Below are positions 9,208 through 22,455 of a DNA stretch of 64,000 nt, one piece after another (position 1 is the first letter of the stretch; every line of letters begins with the position of its first letter). Source of the stretch: Phialophora verrucosa (lineage: Eukaryota; Ascomycota; Eurotiomycetes; Chaetothyriales; Herpotrichiellaceae); assembly GCA_002099365.1 (NCBI GenBank), contig MSED01000007.1, forward strand, positions 434,001-498,000, written 5' to 3'. The notes beneath the pieces are model-generated. The model searched no databases. It was not told the DNA's origin and saw only the letters and a list, made by a program, of their open reading frames with translations. A program made the translations under genes and the position numbers.

Positions 9208-12200
9208 ATGCCAAACTGGAGAGAGCGCGGATACGTGCCAGACTCCGATGACGAAGAAGAAGACCGCGATAGCGATGTCCAACACGAAAACAGCCATGAC
9301 AATATCCATGCATCTCGGGCTGGAGAGGCTCATGTGCCAACTACAGCCGAAGAAGTCACTGTGGCAGACTTCGAGAATCTCCAGGATAACAACATCTCTC
9401 CGACAATTGATGGCAGCGAGGTTCTCGCAGCCCATGACGAGGGTGAATATCCTCGTCAAGCTGAACAACCCAAAGTGAAAGAGCCCGATCTGCAAGAGTC
9501 GTCGCCTGAATGTGGCAAGGTCCCAACCTCAACAGCCACCAGACTTCAAGCTGAGATACAGAAGGGTCTGAAGACAATCCAGGATGCACTTGGATATCTA
9601 CCTTCTGCTCTCGACAGCGACGACGATAGCCCCCTTTCTTCTGTTCCTCCTTCGGAGCAGAGTACACCACGAGATCCTGGCAGAAAGACGATTCAAGATG
9701 TGCTGGGATCCTTGCCCTCAGTTCTTGACAGCTACACAGACAGCCCTCCTCCGTCGGCATCCGCCTCTGCAGGCACCACAGCACGGCAAAATGCTTCTGT
9801 CGGGACGCGGCCGGCTGCTATTATTGAAGTATCTGTACCTCAACTCCAGGTCCCCAATAACGTCCCTCTCAGTGTCGATGATGAGGTTCCCAGGAGACGT
9901 TGCTTCAGGCCCCGTGCACCGATTCAGCTTCATCCTTACGCGCTCGAAGACGCTAGGTATAGGCAGACTTGGTCAGCCAGTGGGCTCAAGCCTGTCCGTG
10001 CGCCAGAGATCACATCAAATTCAGAGAAGACTTCCAACGAAGAATCGCAGGATACAACTGCTTATGAAAGCAGCCAGATGGAGTCTTTCGACGCCCCAGC
10101 CCGACATTCGAGTCCCACCATGGACGATCTGGACGAGGGCTCCCGCAGTGCTGCCAACGATGAATCCCAAAGCCCGATTCGAGGGACGCGTGTCCGTCAG
10201 CCGTCGCCGTTGTCCGATCTAGGTGATGATCTCCCAGACTTGTCAGAGATATTGAACAGCCGAACTACAACCTCGTCCGCATCAAAGCTGAAGAAATTGA
10301 AGCAGAGGTCTTGGCGGGAGCCACGCACGGGCAAAGATGGATTCCACATCTATGATCTTCCTGATGATGGTCCCATCGTCCAACCCCCATCCAGAAAGCA
10401 TCGCCTAAGCTCGGCAACTCCTCTTTCACCGCCATGGTCTCGTGGTGGACGGTCATCGCAAGACGTCGCGCTGGCGCCTGTTGCTGATGTGCCAGAGGGG
10501 GATAGTACGCCCGCGTTGCTTCCGACTCCGCTCGTGTCTTCGGACAAGCATGTTTCGAAGCGTACATTTGCCGAGTTCCTTGACTTCTCCGACCGGGAAA
10601 GCGACATCATCGATATCAGTGATGATACAGGCGAATCTTCCTCGTCTGAAGGGGGTTCTGGCGATGAGTCTCAGGGTGTCCAACAACTGCGGCGCAAGAT
10701 AAAGGGAGTCCTGCCTGCTTCCTGGCTGAAATTGGACATGAAGCAGAATCCCAAGCCACGTCGTTCCTCTGGGCACCACATGCAGCAGTCTCCGGTCATA
10801 AGTGCACCAGAAAAAGGCATTGCAAAACATGTTCCGTCTTCTGGAAGACCTGGCAGGGATTACGGCCCAATGCATGTCATCGAAGATGATGCCACTGTTC
10901 TGACCACTTCGTCAGACAGTGACGCAGGCCTCCAGGCTAATAATGAGATGGATGACGTCCAGTACTCGTCGAGAATCTACGAAGAAGACGTTATTGAAGA
11001 CAACACTGTCGATGCTATGCTTGCTCCTCGTGCGAGGAATTCTAATTTCCGCAAGAGACAGCGGCGCTTAAGCGGTGTTTGGTCGAACAAGGTGTCAGAA
11101 AGGAGCAGGAAAAAATATGGTGGCGGGGATCCTTCCTCCTATCATGGTAACAAGCCCAAAGTTGCTACTCGGTCGAAGGCACACGCGAGATCGTCCAAGA
11201 AGATCAAAAGAAAACACAAGGACCCACAAATCACGATACTGGACGCCCCTGGTTTCAAGCAGAAAGACATACCACGCTTTCTAAGAATTGCTTCTAGGCG
11301 GACTGGTGATGCAAATACTGCGCGACACCAAGATCCATCGAGGAAATTCTTCAGATTGGCGACTATGAGAGACACTCAGGATGTAAATGACAGCTTGAGA
11401 CGGTGGACAACCCATCGAGATGAAGTGCACCCAGCTGTCAAAGTCAACTCCGGGCACGGAGTTCCAAGCCACACCAGCCTTTGTGTGCCTCAGTCGCGCG
11501 GTGTCAACACTGTCAATGATGAAATTACGGAGACTTTAGCACCCGGTCGTTTGCCTCGTCACGGAGGCCTCAAGAATTCGGACCCTCAGCTCAATTCTTT
11601 GAAGCTAAGCACCAAAGCTACCCTCCAACGCATCCGAAACCACCTGCACCAGGATCGTTCACAGCCAGGCGAGTTTCCTGCCTCGTCTATGGGTCCGCCC
11701 TCAGTCATTCTCGACTACTTCCAGCCTCGAACATCACACCGCAATCATCTCATCTCGGGGCACCTGAACCGCGACGAGCTTGGCCCGCTGGCGCCCGATG
11801 GAGCGTCCGTCTCCCAGCTTGGTTCTTTTGCTATTCAGAAACGCATTCCCAGACATGCAGGCGCGAGGAGAGAACGGCCGACTTACAACGCACCTCGACA
11901 GATTCCTGCAAGAGCTCCGGCTCAACCACAGCCACCGATTACGGGGTTTTCGGCGTAAGCAATCCTATTGGAAGACTACAAAGAAGCTGATGTTAACATA
12001 CCGGCTAGACATGAAGGACCCGAGCCACACTCTAGACAGCCCACCCGGTTACGACCTCCTAAGTGAGTCATCATGGCGCAAACGAGCGTGCTGTAAGTGC
12101 TAATGCTAGCTCTAGGAAACAAAGACCTATTGACCTGGTTACCCGAAGTGATGATCAGAGTGGCGTTCAGTACCTGCAAAGCCTTACCCTCGACGACGGG

Positions 12201-15200
12201 AAGGATATTATCACCAACGCTATACGGTACCCACCTGGTAGGGGATCGTTGCTAAATACTGGCGTTCCTTTAGGCGCTGAACCAACTCGTTTACGCTTGG
12301 TCCGCGTGACACTGTCATCGATGGCCAGTTGTACTGGCCTCTTCGGAGCTGGATGGATCCGCAACACAATTACAACACCAAAGTCTCGTCGCACGCTCGA
12401 AGCCGCCGGCTGGTCTTCAGCCGTTGAAGCAACTCTGAGGGACTCCTTCACAGAGACTCTGGAAATTACATGCAACGATATCGCTGCACTGGATCGGTCA
12501 ACACGAGAACGAATTGAGCTTCTCAACAACGCCGCGGATTCAACTGAAGCCATAGTCATCTATGTCAACGAAAGTCTAACATTCTCCGGCGAGCAGGAGC
12601 TGGAAGCGTTCCTCCTGCTTGCGTCCGCATATCTGGAAAAGATATGGCGAGCCATGGCTGAATGCGAAGCTGCCACAAGCGATCCTCTGGCGTCGCACGC
12701 GTTAAATGTCTTGAACGGATTGCTGCTTCTTGGCTATCAGATCGCTCAACGCGCCATGGCCCTAACGTCTCCAGACGCTGTTCGCACTAACATCTTAGAG
12801 ACACGGAAAAACATGGCTCTTCTTGCTTGGGAGCTTGCCTTTCGAGAAGAACATATTGCTCACCTCTTCGCGTACGTCTCTGCTCCAGCCGGGATTAATG
12901 CAGCTTTAGATGCTCGGCGTTCCCGCTACGCGTCAGAAATTGAGACCATCCTCTTCGTACACATTCTCGGTCCTCACCAAGGATGGAGCTTTTACATGCG
13001 AAACATTCTCTTTACCGACGACGCCACAAGCGAGACGCATCGGCTGCTATCTTCCGCTGAGTCGCTTGCATGTACCATGCTTGTTCTCGGTTGCATCCTC
13101 TCTATCTCTGGGTCAGAAGAACTCTCGTTCACACACGAGACGCAATCTTCGATGGCTCTGGGCTCGTCGCTTGTTGGCCTGCTTGTTGGCAGAATCTCTG
13201 AGTTCCTTAGAGCTTTCGTGGAGTACAACACGAAACACAGCAGGAGGCTTAAGAAACACTCTCCGAGTGTCGAAATGCTGGAACAATTCGGACCGATTAT
13301 ATTTCGATGGTGCTTCCTCCTTGCACGAAACTATCTTCACGACCTAGCAGACGATCTGCTCAAAGCCATGTTCAAGTATTTTTCGGAAAATGGCATGGCC
13401 GGGCTGTTCACGCCGCCTGCACGAGCTGGGATAGATCGAATGCCGCAATTCCTCATGGATCACGTCCCGGCAAGAGAGCTCCAACCAGAAGATAACGACA
13501 CGGATTTCGACATCTTTCTGAAGCTGACGGCGATAGCGCTGACGCCGCAGCTTCCTGCAACCTACGAAACTGTGGAGCGTACGAAGAAGCTACAACTTCG
13601 CAAAAGATCTCTATTATTCTTGATGCTCCCAAATAGAGGGCGGGACCTGACTGTGGAAAACTTGTCCCTTTTCGACGAAGACAAAGATCTGGCGCTTACA
13701 GATTTCGCGGGAATAGCTAATCGATACAGACTATTCGCAACCCTGTATCATTATGCTCCAACCGAGTCCAAGCCAGTCCTGGCACAGATCAGCAACTACG
13801 TCGACTTTTCTACCGCCCATGATAGGGTGCGCGAGGTCATTCTGGAATGCTGGACAAGCCTCGTGAGATCAGTGCTTTCGCAGCCAATCAATGGCGCCAG
13901 ACTTCAAGAGCTGGGCCAATGGATCCGGCAGATGTTTGTCTCCATGTGTGGGAAATTGGACAATATCCCTCAAAACAACAATATCGCCGCTGCGGACGAG
14001 AGCCTTCGAGCCGAATACCATGTGCATCGGATCAATAGAGGGACAACGGTCGACTGTCTCCACCAAATTGCAAAGAGGTACGGTGCGGCCGTTGAACTCT
14101 GCGCGAATGAGGAGCAGGTTTCCTGCATTCTACCTCGGGAAGAGGTGAGCAGTCTGATGTTGCGATGCTACACCAACCAGGGTCTTGGGGATAATGCGGT
14201 ACGCCAGGTCTTCAGTCTCCTAACGTCATACATCAAGAAAGGCCTCAAAAGAGAGAGGGAAGCATTGCTTTTTTTCCGACGAGACTTGCGCGGGCTCCTT
14301 GTGGATCAACTCACCCGCAATAAGGAGCAGGACGAATCAGAGTTTGAACGCCTTTTGGTGTCTATGGCTGAGTCGTGGTATGCGCTTGGGAGAGTCATGG
14401 TGACTGAGGGACCAGCCCACTGGGATCAGTTCCTGAACGACTGGTCACCCATGTCTTTCCCGCAGATCAGCGACGGCGAAAACGGGAGGCACTGTCAGGT
14501 CCTGCTGATGAGCAGGATCGCAGCAGAGAGAGATGTCGTTCTCGCAGAACCATACCCTTTCATCCACGTCTTACTGCGCTCAATCTTGAGGCCAGTCCCG
14601 GCCGGCTCGAAAATCTCTTTCGTGCATCGACTACTGAACCAGCTCATGGAGAGCATACCCAACGCCTTCGCATTGGATGGACTGCGTCAGAGCTTGTCGA
14701 ATGGCGTTAGTCCCTTCTTCCTTGACAAGTTCGATGTCATCAACCATCGTTTCGCTATCGTCGACCACTTTATTCGCTATGCTTATGTCGTCCGACCTGC
14801 TGCAGATGGACCTCTTCTCGGAGACCTCAAAACGGGGCAATGGAACGATCTCATGGCTATGATCCTCACGGCACTGAAGCGAGCAATGAGACACGGCATC
14901 GGAGAAGCACAACCAGAGTGGATGACGTTCTCACAGAAAGTGCTATTCCGGCTAACCTTGTACGGAGGTCCCGGCAATGGCAGCGATTCGTGGCTCGCTG
15001 GGCTCAATGATGGATTTATCGAGACCAATGCCTTTGGACTCGAGCGCTATTTTGTTTGTTCACCTAGTCAGAACAAACCAACCGACTTTGAAAGGGGACG
15101 AACGGCAAAGGTCTTCCGATCGGCTGTTGAGTCGGCATGTCTAAGAAAGATGGAGGATGTACTTGTTCCGCACATGGTCACCATCTTTGCTGCATCAAAC

Positions 15201-16019
15201 CCTGATTACGTCGACGGCGAAGGAAGGTTTTTGCTTGACATATCTGAGCAACTAGACTTTCTGAAGGCTGTGTTTCCGGCCTATATTGAGTCTGCACTCG
15301 ACCATGATCACCCCACAACGCTGCTAGCCGTCCCTGTGCTTGACATGGCCATCGGTATTCTGAGAAGCTTGGAGGTTCGCATTGACCTGGAGGATCAACT
15401 ACGCATGGAGTCATTTGCAGAATTGATTACAGTCTGGATGAGGGCTGCAATCAAGGCAATGCAGCACTCAATGCCAGCGCCATTGAACGAACACGGCTGG
15501 CAGGTTGAGACGGTTTGTCGTCTCGTCGACCTCGTTGCTGCGGGAAGCGGCCGCTGGGCCCATCTTCACAACCTCTTCCCGTCCTCCTTCGACATCCACG
15601 GGTTTCAGCAATTCGTGCAGACATACGCGTGCTATGCGCACGATTTTGTCTGCTCCGCAACCGGTTCCGTCGTGGGCGTACCGCGGTCGGACCCTCCATT
15701 CCGGGAGGAGCGCAATGACGTCGAGCGGTGGGCGGTCGACTTGGGCTTCGAGATCGAAGAGGTCTCGTTGCCAGAACGAATTATTAGCCTGAAGAACGCC
15801 GCCACCAACGATCTTCGAGCCGTCGGCACGGACTGGCATACGGTCGGCTACACAACGGACGGGCCTGTGTGGGAACTGCGTCGGGGCGGGTCGCCGGCAA
15901 TGGCGCGATCAAAAGAAGGTTCTGTGAGACATGGTCCCATAATTGTCGCGTTACAGGAGGCGGTGGCACGGCTGCAGCAGGTGTTGGTTTTGCTAGGGTT
16001 AGTAAACGAGGTCTTATGA
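9208..16019 (+). CDS. mus7: Mus7/Mms22 family DNA-repair protein
   Basis: Nuclear protein of the Mus7/Mms22 family, which in yeasts works with the Rtt101-Mms1 cullin ubiquitin ligase at damaged replication forks. Model: exons 9208-11954, 12009-12062 and 12116-16019, about 2234 aa. The ATG at 9208 was chosen because MPNWRERGYVPDSDDEEE is the typical N-terminus of these proteins; the open frame runs farther upstream without that signature. The first 900 residues are acidic, Ser/Pro-rich and probably disordered. The C-terminal 1300 residues are helical with no enzymatic motif and correspond to the conserved Mus7 region. Two short introns (54 and 53 bp) join the halves in frame; the second has a GCTAATG branch-like site. 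It is next to a membrane-protein gene with no obvious link. Family call rests on the N-terminal signature, size and overall layout. Confidence 0.82.
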
Positions 16020-16357
16020 GCGGAGTGTTTGTCGTTTAGGATCCATAGTGTCCTCTACAACAATTGAGCACGGAGTTCTGCTCCGCTGACAACGATCAAC
16101 GACTGTGCGAGGGCCACGTTGTTGGTACCCAGCCTCGTGCCGCACTGACGAGGCTGCATGGCTGCGCAAGGCTGGGGATGGTTGCTGGGCAACTGGCTGC
16201 CCGTAAATAAAAGGTTGGACGAATTAGCACCAGCCACCACCAACCTCCCCAGCTCGCTATGACCATTTCTTAATCCCCTGTCAGCACGAGCTCTTCTACT
16301 CCGTAGTCTCTTGCCGTATCTCGTCATCAGGGACCAAGCATTCCAGTGCGGCAAAGG
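16020..16357. other. intergenic, promoter of the following membrane-protein gene
   Basis: Gap between two genes in the same direction. Nothing recognisable. Confidence 0.5.
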
Positions 16358-18460
16358 ATGGGTGTCGAACCTCCATTCATTTACGACCGACCCTCGACAT
16401 ACACCTTTGGCGGGCCGACTAATCGTGGTTTCAATCCCAAGGCCGCGACACACGCATCATGGGCACCCAAGGCTCAGAAACCGAAACAAGACGGTCCGCT
16501 TGTTGACTTTAACAAGCATCCTGACTCGGTAGGTCTTCGGCTTGCAAGAAGATGAAACGCCGCACCACTGACGCTTTTGCAGTATATCGTCGTGCCCTAC
16601 GGCAACCTGAATGCCAAAGCAATGCCTCTGAACACCCAGAAGAGAATCATCCGCTGCCGGCAGCTACAGCTCCTTTCCCGAATATTCGCATTGGTGGGGG
16701 CTCTGGGGATTTTGTTCTGCGTCATTGCCATCAACAAGACCACAGCGACGGTGGGATGGATCATTCGATGTGCTCCGGCGATTGCCATCCTGCACACCGT
16801 CTACGCCGTCTTCCACCTCGCTCGCGCACCCACAAGCCGTACAGCAGGCTCAACAGCAAGCTATATGATCTTCGCCGCCATGGTCGACACTGGCCTGATT
16901 CCTTTCTGGGTCTTCTCGGCTTGGGTGGCGCATGCGGATTACACCAAGAATGAGTATGGCTGGAGCACATTGTTCAACGATTCGGACCTGTCGTACAAGA
17001 TTATATACGCCTTTTTCCTGCTTTCCTGCATCGAAGGCGGCTTGATGGCGGTATCTCTCTTGCTGGATATCTACTTGGGTGTGAAGTTCAGACAAATTTC
17101 GAAGCTGCCTCCCGACATGAACCCTCTGGAGCCCAACCTCACGTCAAGGCACAAGCACAACAAGTCCGATATCACCGAGAAGAACATGCGATCCTCAGGG
17201 TTGGTCGCTGCCAAGCGAGAATCGCAAGCATCTAGCTTTAAGAGAGTGCCCTTCATACACACGCGTACTGACTCCGCTGACAGCGTCACGCTCTACGGCA
17301 GTGAAGGTGCTCGCAATTCCCGTTTCGAGCTCCGTAAGGATTTGGATGAGGCTGAGAAGGATCCATGGCGCTGGTCAAGAAACTCCTCTCCCGAACGACC
17401 CCGGTCAGCTGTCAATCCCTCACCGACATCTCGAGCTGCTGGCAGTGGCATGGATTTCCGCCCTGAGCGATCGTCCATGCTTTCAGAGAAGCCATCGAGG
17501 CCATCGTCCTGGCTGTCATACCTCGATTATGAAGGGGTTCCCACGCCAATCAGCGACGACGCCAACGCAGAGCTTGACCACGAGGTTCGTCCCGTCTCAC
17601 CGATTTCAGCAATCTCCGACAGAGACGCTTCGTTTGATAAAGCGCAACGTGAACGTGCAAATTGGTACAGTGGCTCTCCACCTCGTAACAGCCAGATTCA
17701 CCTACCACCGTCTGCCAACCACAGTCAAACTCAGTTCCACTCGCACAATGGAAGCAGAAACTCCCTCGCAATGCCACCTCCCGAGTCTCCTCCCAGGAAG
17801 CGGAGCCGAGAGCCTCTGGGCATGAACCCTCCAACACCCTCGCGCTCTCCCTTTGCCGACGAGAACGCCTACACAACGCCCATCAGGACCCATAATCCCA
17901 CCTACGAAACCCCCAACCGCGCTATCCTCCACGATACCACCGCCAACAGTCAGGCCCGCCCGAACGCCACTCCTACCGATTCCCGGCCCGCCAGCTTCGT
18001 CGGCTCGGGCGGCAAAACACGCTTTTATGGCAACCTCCGCTCCTCAGTCGGCGGCTCTCCGCTGAACTCCCCGTCTCGCGCGAACAGTGACGAGAGGAAA
18101 GGAGTCATCTCGGCCGTCACGGAAGTCGAAGGCATGTACGAGCGAACCCGCACCATGCAGACCGAGTCCGACTATTCTGCGAACTTTGAGGTCTACGGCT
18201 CCGAGAGCGATGATGGGAACGCCAAGTTGAGCGCAAATATCACTGCCGCGCAGACCGCAAGCCCGAGTCAGTGGAATGGCGTTCGACAGGCAAGCAATTC
18301 GACCGGGTTTGACTTGAACAGTGGGTACGCCGGATTAGGCACCGAGTTTGGCAAGGGAATGGGTCGACGGAGAGATGTCAGTGGCAAAGTTGCCGAGGAG
18401 GGAAGAGCGAGTCCGACAAAGAACGGGGCCGCGGGATGGGAGAGGTTCAAGGGGTTGTAG
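16358..18460 (+). CDS. Four-helix membrane protein with long disordered C-terminal tail
   Basis: Conserved-looking fungal membrane protein of unknown function, 682 aa. Exons 16358-16528 and 16583-18460 with a canonical 54-bp intron. The ATG at 16358 (MGVEPPFIYDRPS) gives a short cytosolic N-terminus. Four hydrophobic segments follow at about residues 75-230: FALVGALGILFCVIAI, APAIAILHTVYAVF, YMIFAAMVDTGLIPFWVF and IIYAFFLLSCIEGGLMAVSL. This spacing is MARVEL-like, but I see no diagnostic motif. The remaining roughly 440 residues are polar, rich in Ser, Pro, Asn and Arg, with repeated basic-Ser patches that look like phosphorylation sites. It could be a cell-cortex or septum scaffold; that is a guess from layout. 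No recognised gene name. Confidence 0.8.
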
Positions 18461-20151
18461 CGGCAACGAAGGCTTGGAAATGTACAAAACTAGCTTTTAA
18501 CGAACACGTGGTTATTGCCCGATCAGGTATGTTGGTGGACCGGATATGGAGTTTATGGACGACAGACACAGCGGGCACTCGACATTTTTGGATGCGATCA
18601 ACGATTGAGGTTCTGAAGCTATGCAGCATGAGCTCGAGATGGTTGGGATTGGAAACCGGGCCCTGAAGATGGACACACATAGATAGACTTTAATGCAAAA
18701 GTTTGAGCATACCCAGGACACTACATAATGTGGAGTACGTTCGGCCTTCGCAATCATCCATGGTAGCCATCGAGCGAGCCACGGTCTTGAGGGTGCGATG
18801 TCCTCAACCGCGCACGGCGCCAATTCGGAATCCTTCTTTCCTGCAAGTCTACGCCGTACAGGAAGAGTATTCAAGTCAACATGGTGCGATCATCCACACG
18901 GAGTTATGTACACATGGTTAGAATACAGAGTAATAACCCGTGGTTATATAGTCCAACTGGCCACTGGAGCCAGAACTCCCGACGCGGGGTTGTGGGAGTT
19001 GTGATGATACTCATGCTCGTTCCAATACGAGGTAGTTCTTTAGGGCGCCGATCATCTATCATGCGGCGGGTGACGTGCAGGAAGCAAGCCCGCGAGAATA
19101 AACACGCTTGGGGCGGTCGGTGCTGTCCTCTTTTGGGCGCGGAGGCTACGTTGGCCGGGATTAAAAAGGGTGTTGACAAGTCTACTGTGAGTATTAAGTA
19201 CAGTATGAGTGCGGAGTACGAGGTACCTACGTCGTTACTTGGGTGCGCTTGTGCTCTGTATGTAAGCAAGTCACAGACGATGCCTGGCTACATATGTAAT
19301 TCCAGCTCCCTCCGTGCTCGCTGTTGCGAGCTGTTCTGGCAAGCGACGAGCCGTCAAATTCAGTGTACATGACGAGGTATTTCCAGCGCCTTCTGCCCGT
19401 ACTGGGAGTGGCCATACAGTATATATATAGTAGATGGAATGGCCTCCGCGTGGATATGAGATGGGGATCAGATACTAATGCTGATACTGACGAACACAAA
19501 TCTGGATGGCGAGTACTCGTTCAGTACGTGAAATCCCTGCAGAAGCTGTCTCGTGGTGCTCGCTCGTCCGCGTTCTCTCGACAAAGTCGCGTAGAAGACC
19601 CACTGAAGATCGAACCGAAGGGATACAACCACCTCTGAATATTGTAGCGCTCGTACGTACCGGACTCATCTCAGCCTCGCGCCGGGACGGGCTTGCCGAT
19701 ATTTTGGAAGTTACTGTGTGCTCCATAGTCTGCACACGGTCGGTACCTTTACAGTTCTCCACATTCGTGGGGATGCACAACCTCCGTCCTGGCGCTTGCC
19801 GTTTCGAGCGCGGACCGGGACACGCCGCTCCTTTTACAGGCTAGATCCCCAGCACGACCTGATATTGTCTTGTCGCAGGATTCCACCATAGTCCATCGGT
19901 GGTGCTTGCAATGTTGATGTATTGGCTGGCTGCGGCTGATTGTCGACAAAGCTAGGGTGTGGTAGGTGCGTGGGTTGCAGGAAAACCTGGTCAAAGTAAA
20001 ATGGTCCTCCCTAAAAGCCCCTCTCCGAGTATATATACCGAGTGCGGTTTCCAATGTGAACTCGTCGTGCTCCGTCGTGTCCCAGTCCTCTGTCTCTACT
20101 CTCCGCGACTGACCCTGCATTTCTTGCACCACGTAACAAGGCGTCTTGGTC
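18461..20151. other. intergenic, 1.7 kb
   Basis: Upstream of the sugar transporter. It contains an AT-rich TATA-like stretch (about 19421-19431), another ATATATA at about 20031-20037 (about 120 bp before the transporter ATG, a plausible TATA element) and several GTAC words. No supported gene on either strand. Confidence 0.45.
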
Positions 20152-21878
20152 ATGGACGACAAACACCTTGGGAAGGCCGGCTTGGTCGAACAGCACGAGG
20201 TGAGCGGTGCTGCCTAACCCAGGACGCCGTCCTGCTAACCTTGGTGTCTTCGTAGGGCCCGCAAGTCGAGCACGTCAAAGTGATCAATGGGTCGGAAGCG
20301 TTCCACGAGGCCCTCTTGAAGGAGAAGCCGCAGTTCTTGCACCCGCGGCTCCTCCTGCTGCTTCTCTGTACGCTCCTGGGGTTTTCCTGCCAGACGATGA
20401 ACGGTTTTGATGGATCCCTGTTCGGCGGGTTGACGGCCAACAGCAAGTTTCTGGATTACTTCAACGGGACCAATGATGGGGTAAGTCGGATCCATGCAGC
20501 AACGAAGACTCGGCAATGACAGTTTCATACGCAGATATGGGCCGGCCTGGTCAGTGCCATGTATCAGATTGGTGGTGTGTCCGCCCTGCCGTTTGTTGGT
20601 CCCGCGATCGACACTTGGGGCCGCCGCGTCGGGATGTTCATGGGTTCCGTGATCATCATCGTCGGCACAATCATCTCCGGGACGACAAAATACAATCCCT
20701 CGGTCGACCAGTTCATGGCTGGGAGGTTCTTCCTTGGCTTCGGCGTCGCCATCGCCAGTGCTGCAGGCCCGATTTACGTCGTGGAAACCTCGCATCCTTA
20801 CTACCGTGGAATCCTCACCGCGTACTGCAACACCTTCTGGTTTACGGGCTCCATCCTCGCCGCCGGATCCGTCCTCGGAGCGCTGCACCTTCCGGGCACA
20901 AGGTCATGGCAGATCCCGGTATGGCTGCAATTGGTGTTCTCGTGCTTGATCTGCCTGGGAGTGTTCTTCATCCCCGAGTCACCGCGCTGGCTTTATGTCC
21001 ACAACAAGCGCGAGAAAGCGAAGAACATCCTGACCAAGTGGCATGGCTTGGGTGATCCTGAATCTCCCTGGGTCAAGCTCCAGCTGTCCGAGTATGAGCA
21101 GTTCTTGAACACCGAAGGTTCCGACAAGCGGTGGTGGGACTACCGCAAGCTCTTCAGCTCGCGCGCATCTCGCTACCGAGTGGCGTGCAATTGTGTGTTT
21201 GTCGTCTTTGCTCAATGGGCCGGCAACGGCGCGCTCACCTACTTCCTCCCCGCTGTTCTTGACACTGTGGGATACAAGACCGACGACGTCAAGGCAAAGA
21301 TCAACCTCGGGTACGCCTGCTTCCAGTACGTCTTCGCACTCATTGGCGCTGCCCTGGTCGATCGGGTGGGTCGTCGACCGTTGATGCTCTTCTCCATGGG
21401 GACATGCTGTATCTGCTGGGTCGGGGTGGTCGCAGCATCCGGCATCTACAACACCACCGGCGAGACGAACCACAACGCCGCTCGAGCCGTCATTGCCATG
21501 ATTTTCCTATTCGGTGCTGTCTTCTCCGTCGGCATCACGCCGCTGCAAGCGCTCTACCCGGTCGAAGTTCTGTCGTTCGAACTGCGCGCAAAAGGGATGG
21601 CATTCTCCAGCTTGTCTGTGAATGCTGCCGGGCTGCTCAATCAGTTCGCCTGGCCGATCAGTCTGAAGCAGATTGGATGGAAGACATATTTCGTCTTTAT
21701 GGGCTGGTGCGTGGTGCAGACCGTGGTGTTCTATTTCTTCCTTCCGGAGACGAAGCAGAGGACGCTCGAGGAGCTGGACGAGGTGTTTGCAGCGAAGAAC
21801 CCGGTCAAGGCGTCCCTCAAACGTCACGAGTTGACCGTGACGTCGGAAAAGGAAGTCATAGTGGTCAAGGACGCGTAG
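20152..21878 (+). CDS. MFS sugar transporter (hexose/lactose-permease-like)
   Basis: Plasma-membrane sugar:proton symporter of the sugar-porter family, 538 aa, twelve predicted helices. Exons 20152-20199, 20256-20480 and 20535-21878, both introns canonical. The ATG at 20152 gives a short N-terminus (MDDKHLGKAGLVEQHE) before the first intron. Family motifs in order: GFDGSLFGG in TM1, GRRVGMFMG after TM2, GRFFLGFG in TM4, PESPRWL after TM6, DRVGRRPLM after TM8 and PETKQRTLEELDEVF after TM12. This matches fungal lactose permease/hexose transporter-like carriers; the sugar cannot be named. It is followed 577 bp downstream by a transcription-factor-like gene in the same direction, which may control it (inference). 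Confidence 0.93.
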
Positions 21879-22455
21879 AGAGACAATCACGGAGGAAGAG
21901 GCAGAAGATGCCCATGAGGCCGAGATGGATCGGGAATATGGTGCTTTCCAAATGCGGAACGGCGAAGGAAAGTGCAGACACTAGTACAAAGTGGGATTAG
22001 TGCCTGCCTCTCCACACATGCCAAGCAACAATTTTCCAACGAAGCCTCTTTTGGTGTGCATTGACTCGTCGTGCTTGGATGATACAGTGACAACTATTTC
22101 AAACAGCCGCCCAAGATCCTCTTGGGCAGCGTGTCGCTTTGTCATAATGCGCGACATTGACCTTGGCCAGCATCAATAGCCGCATGCAGGGACCATATGC
22201 GTCGTTGCTGCGTGTCCCGATCGGGAGGATGCAAATGTCCTCGCTCCCAGTCACTGCGTGTTCGACGACCCGAATTGTCTAGATCTCTTTCTTCGCCCGC
22301 CAGGAGAATTTAATCGAAGGTCACTAGATCAGAATTATTCCTTAGTTTTGTGCCTGTGGTCGCCATAAAGATGCCGAACATGGCAGATCTTTCCATGTGC
22401 TGTCAGTCTATGAGATGGGCAGAGCACCTGTACCTCTCTTTCTGCTACCCAGAAT
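21879..22455. other. intergenic, promoter of the transcription-factor-like gene
   Basis: 577-bp gap between two co-directional genes. No gene or clear motif. Confidence 0.45.
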
